Shown in pieces: positions 57,624-64,000 of a stretch of 64,000 bases of DNA (the first letter of the stretch is position 1; every line of letters begins with the position of its first letter). Location of the stretch: assembly GCA_038198775.1 (NCBI GenBank), contig JBBPZV010000043.1, positions 1 through 64,000 of the forward strand, given 5' to 3'. The position numbers were made by a program, and so were the translations under genes. The notes below the pieces were generated by a model. The model made no database searches, was not told the origin of the DNA, and saw only the letters and a program-made list of their open reading frames with translations. The stretch is from JACCYJ01 sp038198775 (GTDB lineage Bacteria; Actinomycetota; Actinomycetes; Propionibacteriales; Nocardioidaceae).

Positions 57624-58463
57624 TGGGTCCAGCGCCTCGAAGGTGGCGAAGATGTCACCGGCCAGCGGCCGACTTGGCGGGCGGCCCTGCTCGACGAACC
57701 ACTCGCGTCGCATCACCTGCCGATAGACCGGCCCTGGCAACCTCAGCAGCAGCCCGAGCGTACGCATACCGACGTCGGCGCTGGCCTGGCTGGCATGCGC
57801 CGCCATCGCCGCGCGCTTGTTCGACAGGTACTCGCTGACGTCGATGCAGTGCGTCAGCCTCTGGTGCGCGGTGTACGCCGAGGACAGGTCTGGGATGTCG
57901 AGCCGTCGACCCGGCGGCAACCCGATGCGCAGCAGCCGGGCCGCTGCCTGCAGGGGGCGCCGATCCACGGTGGCGGCAAGCACGACCGGCGTCCGGGCGC
58001 GCGCAGCGGCGAGGATGCCGGCCCGGTGCACCATGACATGGTCGGGATGCCCATAACCTCCGGCCGGGTCGTAGCAGGTGAGCACGTCCGCGTTCTCCTC
58101 TCGCAGGATCGCGGCGAGTCGCTCCGCCACCTCCTCGACGTCGGCGCCGGCGAAGCCGTCGGCGGCGGGCGCTGTGCCCGGGTCCACGGACCAGCCCGAG
58201 TCGGCGTAGCCCCAGACGTCCACCCGGGCGCAGCCGATGGCTGCCGCCGAGCGCTGGAGCTCGACGCCGCGGTGCCGGCCGAGGTCCCCGGCGGCGGCTC
58301 CGGTGGCTGCCAGGCCTGCCTCGCCGGCGGTCGCGACCACGAGGACGACGCGGTGCCCCTCGGCGGCCGCCTTCGCCAGCGTGCCGGCGGTGAGCAAGGC
58401 TTCGTCGTCGGGGTGGGCGTGAAACGACACCACGGTCCGGCGGGGGGAGCACCCGGCGCTCAT
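57354..58463 (-). CDS. PIG-L family deacetylase with antisense-overlapping tail
   Basis: 369 residues from the ATG at 58461-58463, which overlaps the upstream glycosyltransferase stop (ATGA). LmbE/PIG-L motifs: HAHPDDEAL (about 15-23, metal HPDD) and YGHPDHVMVH (about 136-145, the second metal His). Members deacetylate N-acetylglucosaminyl groups, for example in mycothiol or glycolipid synthesis. The family part ends near residue 275 (IFATFEALD). The next 90 residues, rich in His/Asp (DDHHDHDHRHKH), exist only because no stop occurs while the frame crosses dedA on the other strand. Confidence 0.87.
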   Translation of the reverse strand: MSAGCSPRRTVVSFHAHPDDEALLTAGTLAKAAAEGHRVVLVVATAGEAGLAATGAAAGDLGRHRGVELQRSAAAIGCARVDVWGYADSGWSVDPGTAPAADGFAGADVEEVAERLAAILREENADVLTCYDPAGGYGHPDHVMVHRAGILAAARARTPVVLAATVDRRPLQAAARLLRIGLPPGRRLDIPDLSSAYTAHQRLTHCIDVSEYLSNKRAAMAAHASQASADVGMRTLGLLLRLPGPVYRQVMRREWFVEQGRPPSRPLAGDIFATFEALDPSGTRPTTGTASLPGAPSAASDDHHDHDHRHKHQGADLAESGVDPPVGGRREVAEQRDRHRPDRPANGVEEQEPWVRHPAGTSETGHDRS

Positions 58464-59644
58464 GCCGAGGTGGGCAGGACGTCCTCTTCCGGCTCCTCCT
58501 CGGCCGTGACCGCGTCGACCGAGTGGCCGACCACACCCAGCGCCTGGTGGTACAGCTCCTCCGTCCGCTGCCAGGTCTCCTCCCAGGTGTAGCGGGTGGG
58601 GATCCGCCGGTTGTGCGCAGCGAGCGAACAGCGCAGCTCCCGGTCGCGCACCAGCCTGGTCAGCTGGTCGACCATGTCGTCGTCGGAGCCGGCCAGCAGG
58701 CCCTCCTCCCCGTGGGCGATGATCTCCGCGACCCCGCCACGGGTGCTCGCCAGCACCGGGACTCCCGCGCTCCTTGCCTCCAGGGCCGCTATTCCGAACG
58801 ACTCCAGCGAGGCCGGAGCAACGTAGACACCCGTGCGGGAGAACAGTGCCGCGATGTCGGCGCGCGGCAGCACACCGGTCAGCCGCACCCAGCCGGCCAT
58901 GTCGTGGCGACGCAGGTAGGCCGCAACCTTGGCGTGCTGTGGGCCGTCGCCTACGATGACCGCCTCCATTGCGACGTCGCCGGGCACCGCGGCGCGCACT
59001 CGGGCGAGCATGCGGACCAGCGGCAGCGGCCTTTTGCGACCCGCCAGCCGCATCACGCTGGCGATCACCACCGGATCCCCCGGCTCAGGGACGGCTGCCG
59101 GCAGCTGCCACTGGCTCAGGTCGATCGCGTTGGGCAGCACCGCCACCTCGCGACGCCCCCCCAGCATCCGCGCCAACGGCTGCGCTGCGGTCTCGCTCAC
59201 CGCCGACCAGATGATCGGCAGCGATCCGATCCGGATCAGGCTCGCGATGGAGCCGACGAGCGCCCCGTACCCGGTGATCACCGAGTGCATCGTCACGACC
59301 ACGGGGATCTCGTTGCGCCCGGCCGCGTGCGCGGCGGCAACTGCCACCGGTGAGGCGATCGAGGCATGGACGTGGACGACGTCGTAGCCGCCTGCGTTCA
59401 CCGCCGCCGCGACTCCGGCAGCGGCACGCAGCGTCCGCAGCGTCGGCGAGGCGACATCGGGGCACAGCCTGCGCACCGCCGGCAGGCCGATGCCGACGGG
59501 CGCCTTCCCTGGTATCGGTGGGGTGGCCGTGATCACCTCGACCTCGTGGCCGGCCGCCAGCTGCCGGCAGGCGAGGTCGCGGACGTGCATCTCGATGCCG
59601 CCCACCCGGGGCAGGTAGCAGTCGCTGACATGGGCGATGCGCAT
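58460..59644 (-). CDS. Glycosyltransferase family 4
   Basis: 394 residues from the ATG at 59642-59644 (MRIAHVSDCYLPRVGGIEMHV, typical GT4 start with GG loop). VVHVHASIASP, the C-terminal VMRLAGRKRPLPLV, and the EX7E motif ESFGIAALE followed by AGVPVLASTRGG define a GT-B retaining transferase. It may use UDP-GlcNAc or GDP-Man. It lies between a membrane LPG-synthase-like protein and a PIG-L deacetylase, all coupled; a glycolipid pathway (transfer of GlcNAc, then deacetylation) is a reasonable inference. The acidic C-terminal tail is EEEPEEDV. Confidence 0.9.
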   Translation of the reverse strand: MRIAHVSDCYLPRVGGIEMHVRDLACRQLAAGHEVEVITATPPIPGKAPVGIGLPAVRRLCPDVASPTLRTLRAAAGVAAAVNAGGYDVVHVHASIASPVAVAAAHAAGRNEIPVVVTMHSVITGYGALVGSIASLIRIGSLPIIWSAVSETAAQPLARMLGGRREVAVLPNAIDLSQWQLPAAVPEPGDPVVIASVMRLAGRKRPLPLVRMLARVRAAVPGDVAMEAVIVGDGPQHAKVAAYLRRHDMAGWVRLTGVLPRADIAALFSRTGVYVAPASLESFGIAALEARSAGVPVLASTRGGVAEIIAHGEEGLLAGSDDDMVDQLTRLVRDRELRCSLAAHNRRIPTRYTWEETWQRTEELYHQALGVVGHSVDAVTAEEEPEEDVLPTSA

Positions 59645-60720
59645 CAAGCGCCTTCCGCCGTGGCCCAACGTCGAGCGATCAGCGCATGGCGGTGGCTCCA
59701 GGCCCAACCGAGCAGCACGGCGGAGCCGACCGGAATCTCCAGGCCGAAGGTGAAGGCGCGATAGAGCAGCACCCCTGCGGTGCTGAGCACCGGGTCGCCG
59801 TGCAGGGCGATGAGCAGCGAGGTCATGCCGATCTCGGCAAAACCCGTGCCTCCGGGGGTGACGAACGCCAGCGTTAGCACGCGCTCGAGGGCGTACGCGG
59901 CGACCAGAGGAACCAGCCCGAGGTCGACACCGAGCACATGGAAGGTCAGCCAGAGCAGCTCGAGCTGGAGCAGGCAGTAGCCGATCATGCCGAACGAAAG
60001 CGCCGGCCAGGCCGTTTTGATCCGGCCGACGGCGACCGTACGGAATTCCGCCAGCGCCGCCTGGAATCGGTGCTCCGGCACCCCCGAGCCACCCGGAAGC
60101 TGGCACCTGACCCGGTCGGCGAACGACCCGAGCCGAGCGGCGGCGTCGGCGTGCACCAGCACCACCGCGGCCAGCAGTACGAGAAGGCCGACCGCCACCA
60201 TTGCCGCTGCGGCCGCGACCATCAGGTGCGCCGCCAGGTTGCCGGCCAGCAGCACGAGGAGCAGCCCGGCGATGGCGAGGGCGAACTTGGCGGCGATGTC
60301 GCACAGGTTCGTGATCGCCGTGTACACGGCGAACGACTGGGCGCTGAACCCCCAGACCCGCGCCATCAGGTAGTTCAGTCCGACGCCCGCGGCGCCGCCG
60401 AGGGGTACGAGTCCGGCCACGGCGCTGCCGGTGAGGTTCAGCGTCAGTGCCCGCCGGTGCGTCAACCTCGGCTGCGCCGCCGTCAAGACGATGGTGTGCA
60501 CGCACAACCCGGCCAGCCAGACGGTGGCCAGCAGTGCCAGGCGACCGGGGGTCAGCGCGGCCAGCGGACTCAGGACGGCACTCCACGGCACCGAGGTCAC
60601 CCGCGGGAGTACGGTGACCAGCAGGGCGGCTGCCAGGGCCGCGCCGGCAACGGCGCCGACCACCCGACGGACCCGTCGGGTGGCGGCGCGGGGTTCGCCC
60701 TCGACCAGCGACGATCTCAC
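59644..60720 (-). CDS. LPG_synthase_TM (UPF0104) membrane protein
   Basis: 358 residues, about eight helices. Family blocks: GSAVAGLVPLGGAAGVGLNYL (pattern N-l-x-P-x-x-G-G) and LAFVTPGGTGFAEIGMTSLL (PGGxGxxE) are the two halves of the lysylphosphatidylglycerol synthase transmembrane region. The soluble aminoacyl-transferase domain is absent. Stand-alone versions are proposed lipid flippases or partners of glycosyltransferases. Its TGA overlaps the ATG of the GT4 gene by one base (TGATG), making a three-gene coupled operon. Confidence 0.88.
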   Translation of the reverse strand: MRSSLVEGEPRAATRRVRRVVGAVAGAALAAALLVTVLPRVTSVPWSAVLSPLAALTPGRLALLATVWLAGLCVHTIVLTAAQPRLTHRRALTLNLTGSAVAGLVPLGGAAGVGLNYLMARVWGFSAQSFAVYTAITNLCDIAAKFALAIAGLLLVLLAGNLAAHLMVAAAAAMVAVGLLVLLAAVVLVHADAAARLGSFADRVRCQLPGGSGVPEHRFQAALAEFRTVAVGRIKTAWPALSFGMIGYCLLQLELLWLTFHVLGVDLGLVPLVAAYALERVLTLAFVTPGGTGFAEIGMTSLLIALHGDPVLSTAGVLLYRAFTFGLEIPVGSAVLLGWAWSHRHALIARRWATAEGA

Positions 60721-60842
60721 GGGCTCTCCCTCGGGGCCGCCGTCCAGCCGGTGGTCTCCAGCCGGGTACTACATGGTCGATAGTAGCGCCGCGCCGCCGG
60801 GACCGCTCTCCCGCACGGAGGCTACGCAGGGAGAATAGCGGG

Positions 60843-63374
60843 ATGCGCCGGTCCTGGAGAGTCGCCGCGGCCGTCCTGGCGGTCGTGGCGCTCGCATTGG
60901 CCGCGGCCGTGGGCTACGTGGTCGCCTCGGTGCGCCAGTCGTACCCGCTGACGTCGGGGGAGCTCTCGGTCCCTGGTCTGCAGCAGCCGGTGGAGGTGCT
61001 GCGCGACCGAGCCGGCGTCCCGCAGGTCTACGCCGACACCGCACACGACCTGTTCTTCGCGCAGGGGTACGTCAGCGCTCAGGATCGCTTCTTCGAGATG
61101 GACTTCCGCCGGCACGTCACCTCGGGTCGCCTGAGCGAGCTGTTCGGCCCGAGCGCGCTCCAGACCGACATGGTGGTGCGCACCCTGGGGTGGCGCCGGG
61201 TCGCCGAGCGAGAGCTGGCCATCCTCGACCCCATGACGCGCCGCTACCTGCAGGCGTACTCGGACGGCGTCAACGCCTATCTGCGGGGCAAGTCGGGTCC
61301 GGACCTCTCGTTCGAGTACGCAGTGCTGTCGCTGACCGGGCCCGACTACGCGCCAGAGGGGTGGTCGCCGGCGGACTCCGTGGCCTGGCTCAAGGCGATG
61401 GCGTGGGACCTGCGCAGCAACGTCTCCGACGAGATCGACCGGGCCCTCGCGAATCAGACGCTGTCGCCGACCCAGGTCGAGCAGCTATACCCGCGCTACC
61501 CGTACACCCGGCACTACCCGATCGTGACCGCGGGACAGGTCGGACAGGCCGGGTTACGTTCCGCCCAGGTCCGCCGGCTGCACCGGTCGGCGGCACGGCT
61601 GCCGCTGCGGGCGGGCCGTGTGATGTCAGCCATCCCCGGCCTGCTCGACGCGGTGCCCGCACTGCTGGGCACCGGGGGCGGGCTCGGGTCGAACTCGTGG
61701 GCGGTGTCCGGGCGGCGCTCGGCGACCGGCGGCCCGATCCTCGCCAACGACCCCCACCTGGCCCCCTCGATGCCCGCCGTGTGGTACCAGATGGGGCTGC
61801 ACTGTCGTCACGTCGGCGCCGGCTGCCCCTTCGACGTGTCCGGGTTCACGTTCGCCGGCATGCCCGGGGTCGTCATCGGCCACAACCAGCGCATCGCGTG
61901 GGGCTTGACCACGATGTACGCAGACGTCAGCGACCTCTACCTCGAGCGCGTCGACGACCAGGCCGGGACGTACCTGTTCGACGGCCGGCAACGGCGACTG
62001 AGGACGCGGCCGGAGTCGATCCGGGTCGAGGGTCGCGACCAGCCGGTAACCATCACCGTACGATCCACCCGGGACGGCCCACTGCTCTCCGACGTCGTCG
62101 ACGAGTTCGCCGCCGCCGGCCGAGCGTCGGCGACGGGCCGCAGCACCGGGGCCAACGCGGTGGCGCTGCGGTGGACGGCACTCACCCCCGGCCACACCAT
62201 GGACGCGGTCTTCGGCATCGACAAGGCGACGTCGTGGTCGCGGTTCCGGCAGGCGGCGAAGTCGTTCGACGTGCCGTCTCAGAACCTCGTCTACGCCGAC
62301 GTCGACGGTCACATCGGCTACCAGGCTCCCGGGCAGATCCCGGTCCGATCCGGCTACGACGGCCGCTGGCCGGTGCCCGGCTGGAACCCCCGCTACGACT
62401 GGACCGGCTACGTCCCCTTCGCGGCGCTGCCGTCGGTCCTCGACCCGGCGTCGGGGTACGTCGTCACCGCCAACCAGGCCGTCGTCGCACCCGGCTACCC
62501 CTACCGGCTCGGAGGTGACACCTCGTACGGCTACCGCAGTCAGCGGATTATCGAGCTGCTCAACGCCAAGGCCACCCACGACGTCGCCGACATGGCGGCC
62601 CTGCAGCGTGACAGCTACAACGCCAACGCCGCCGAGCTGGTGCCGTACCTGCGACGGATCGAGGTTTCGACGACCTACTACCGGCAGGGCCAGCGGGTGT
62701 TGCGCGGCTGGGACTTCACTCAGCCGGCGGACTCGGGCGCCGCGGCGTACTTCAACGTGGTCTGGCGGGACCTGCTGGCGCGCACGTTCCACGACCAGCT
62801 GCCGCCGGCGGTGTGGCCGGACGGCGACGAGCGGTGGTTCGAGGTGGTGCGCCGGCTGCTGCACGACCCGACCAGCCCCTGGTGGGACGACGTCAACACC
62901 GACGCCGTCGTGGAGACGCGGAACGACATCCTGCTGGCGGCGCTGGAGGAGGGTCGCGACGACATGACGCGGTTGCAGGCCCGGGATCCCACCCAGTGGA
63001 GCTGGGGACACCTGCACCGGCTCGAGCTGGTCAACCCGACCCTCGGGACCTCCGGTACCGGGCTCGTCGAGTCGCTGTTCAACCGCGGGCCCTACCAGCT
63101 CGGTGGCGGGAGCGGCACCGTCGACGCCACAGCGTGGGACGCGGCGCAGGGGTTCGCCGTGACCGCCGTGCCGTCTATGCGGATGGTGGTGTCGCTGGCC
63201 GACCTCGACAGCTCGCGCTGGGCGATGATCGCAGGTGAGTCGGGGCACGCGTACTCCGCCCACTACAGCGACCAGATGCCGCTGTGGGTCGACGGCGAGA
63301 CCCGGCCGTGGGCCTTCAGCCGGGGCGCCGTCGAAGCGTCGACCCAGGACCGGCTGGTGTTGCAGCCGTCCTGA
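60843..63374 (+). CDS. Penicillin acylase-family Ntn-hydrolase
   Basis: 843 residues from the ATG at 60843; GAGAAT lies 6 bases before it (leaderless). A signal anchor (about 7-29) is followed by the alpha-chain (VEVLRDRAGVPQVYADTAHDLFFAQGYVSAQDRFFEMD, read in parts), a linker, and the self-cleavage site LGSNSWAVSG. There Ser283 would become the N-terminal nucleophile of the beta-chain. PILANDPHL and FAGMPGVVIGHNQRIAWGLT are canonical beta-chain blocks, and the catalytic Asn region follows later. Members hydrolyse amides such as acyl-homoserine lactones, penicillins or lipopeptides outside the cell. Real substrate unknown. Confidence 0.93.
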   Translation: MRRSWRVAAAVLAVVALALAAAVGYVVASVRQSYPLTSGELSVPGLQQPVEVLRDRAGVPQVYADTAHDLFFAQGYVSAQDRFFEMDFRRHVTSGRLSELFGPSALQTDMVVRTLGWRRVAERELAILDPMTRRYLQAYSDGVNAYLRGKSGPDLSFEYAVLSLTGPDYAPEGWSPADSVAWLKAMAWDLRSNVSDEIDRALANQTLSPTQVEQLYPRYPYTRHYPIVTAGQVGQAGLRSAQVRRLHRSAARLPLRAGRVMSAIPGLLDAVPALLGTGGGLGSNSWAVSGRRSATGGPILANDPHLAPSMPAVWYQMGLHCRHVGAGCPFDVSGFTFAGMPGVVIGHNQRIAWGLTTMYADVSDLYLERVDDQAGTYLFDGRQRRLRTRPESIRVEGRDQPVTITVRSTRDGPLLSDVVDEFAAAGRASATGRSTGANAVALRWTALTPGHTMDAVFGIDKATSWSRFRQAAKSFDVPSQNLVYADVDGHIGYQAPGQIPVRSGYDGRWPVPGWNPRYDWTGYVPFAALPSVLDPASGYVVTANQAVVAPGYPYRLGGDTSYGYRSQRIIELLNAKATHDVADMAALQRDSYNANAAELVPYLRRIEVSTTYYRQGQRVLRGWDFTQPADSGAAAYFNVVWRDLLARTFHDQLPPAVWPDGDERWFEVVRRLLHDPTSPWWDDVNTDAVVETRNDILLAALEEGRDDMTRLQARDPTQWSWGHLHRLELVNPTLGTSGTGLVESLFNRGPYQLGGGSGTVDATAWDAAQGFAVTAVPSMRMVVSLADLDSSRWAMIAGESGHAYSAHYSDQMPLWVDGETRPWAFSRGAVEASTQDRLVLQPS

Positions 63375-63401
63375 GCCCCGACCTGCTGCCGTGCTTGCGC
63401 T

Positions 63402-64000
63402 CTAGGGTTGGCGTTCCTGCCCGGAAGCCAACCGGTCGGGCGCGACGTCGTCGGCCGCTGGAGCGGGTACGGCAAGCGTCCGGGTCGGGGTCACAATCAC
63501 ATGCACGCGCTGGTCGTGGGCGCTGGCAGGGACGGCCTCGAGCAGCTCGCCGTCGTGGAGGAGCAGTACCCGCAGCGTCGCGCGCCCGCAGCGGGCAAGA
63601 GCCCGGTCGTACGAGCCGCCGCCTCGACCCAGCCGGCCGCCGGCCACGTCGCCCGCCAGGCCGGGGCAGACGACGACGCGGGCCCGGGCGACCGTCCCGA
63701 CGCCGAGGCGCTCGTCCGGGGCATCGGCCGGCACCCAGTCCAGGTCGCGGTCGGGAAGCAGCACGGGCAGCAGCACCCGGTGACCGAGCGCTGCGAGGCC
63801 CGCCAACAGCGGCCCGGTGCCCGGCTCGGTGCCGAGGGACGAGAACGCAGCGACCGTCGCCGGCTCGCGCAGCTCGGGGAGCCCCAGCACCCGGTGGGCG
63901 ATCGCCTCGCTGACGGCGCAGCGATCCTTCGGCGACATGGCGAGACGGGTCGCCTGGACGTACAGGCGCAACTGCGCCTTGGCGTCGACAACGTCGGGCA
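63402..64000 (-). CDS. 5-formyltetrahydrofolate cyclo-ligase (cut by window end)
   Basis: The frame is open to the last base and reads PDVVDAKAQLRLYVQATRLAMSP at its start (given in part: PDVVDAKAQL, ATRLAMSP). The last two bases (TG on the minus strand) would complete a start codon with one base beyond the window, so only about one base is missing. The ATP/folate motif GRGGGSYDRAL is at about two thirds. The enzyme converts 5-formyl-THF to 5,10-methenyl-THF with ATP. TAG stop at 63402-63404. The N-terminal Lys/Arg-rich helix is somewhat divergent. Confidence 0.9.
   Translation of the reverse strand, partial: PDVVDAKAQLRLYVQATRLAMSPKDRCAVSEAIAHRVLGLPELREPATVAAFSSLGTEPGTGPLLAGLAALGHRVLLPVLLPDRDLDWVPADAPDERLGVGTVARARVVVCPGLAGDVAGGRLGRGGGSYDRALARCGRATLRVLLLHDGELLEAVPASAHDQRVHVIVTPTRTLAVPAPAADDVAPDRLASGQERQP

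Overview
The window is high-GC DNA (about 70 %) with GTG/TTG starts, 4-base ATGA/GTGA stop-start overlaps, many promoters of the type '-10, about 6 bases, ATG/GTG' (leaderless mRNAs), an F420-type flavin reductase family gene, a DUF1206 protein, and CsoR/CopZ/CopA. All of this fits a free-living actinomycete (Actinomycetota). The genus cannot be fixed from the sequence. No rRNA, tRNA or CRISPR array was seen.

Region 1 (1-25.5 kb) is a surface-polysaccharide locus with an unusual load of sulfotransferases. It opens with the 3' end of an IS110-type transposase. It then carries an O-antigen ligase/polymerase-type protein, a Wzx-type flippase, a WbaP/WcaJ-type initiating sugar-phosphate transferase, one GT2 and one GT4 glycosyltransferase, a NodB-type polysaccharide deacetylase, and six PAPS-type sulfotransferase-fold genes (3.0, 5.1, 8.1, 9.2, 12.2 and 17.5 kb). 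Also present are an APH-type kinase, a secreted phosphoesterase, a secreted beta-propeller, two related exported proteins of unknown function, and two secreted RTX-repeat proteins. A cassette of an HPr-kinase-like protein, an ATP-grasp protein and a thymidylate-kinase-like protein (20.1-23.6 kb) sits between flippase and initiating transferase. The tightest unit is sulfotransferase-GT4-deacetylase-sulfotransferase (12.9 to 9.2 kb, minus strand), whose members all overlap by 4 bases. Its deacetylase-sulfotransferase pair recalls N-deacetylation/N-sulfation of heparan sulfate. The inferred product is a sulfated, lipid-linked, exported glycan; no PAPS-synthesis genes lie in the window.

Region 2 (25.5-34.9 kb) holds a broken third RTX paralogue, a secreted LamG-like protein behind a strong terminator, a ChaB-like/F420-reductase divergent pair, topoisomerase IB, an esterase, and a coupled operon of S51-peptidase-like protein, enterochelin-esterase-like protein and a membrane Ser/Thr kinase. 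A DUF2231-Rieske protein follows.

Region 3 (35.0-45.6 kb) is one long co-directional block: csoR, copper chaperone, copA, then nuoA, a NuoB-position protein without the Fe-S cysteines, and nuoH, J, K, L, M, N. It encodes only the membrane arm of complex I, directly coupled to copper export genes.

Region 4 (45.6-64 kb) has a truncated glutamate-synthase-like fragment, a YfcE-type phosphodiesterase, a cyclic-nucleotide-binding protein divergent from a lipoprotein sulfatase, a large cyclase-like/NB-ARC/TPR regulator, DUF1206, a TetR-MFS drug-efflux operon with a clear operator, MscL, a SAF-domain protein, FmdB, DedA, a GT4/LPG-synthase-like/PIG-L operon, a penicillin acylase, and 5-formyl-THF cyclo-ligase running off the end. 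A two-part direct-repeat promoter element is shared by the S51 operon (30.0 kb) and the cyclase-like gene (49.2 kb).
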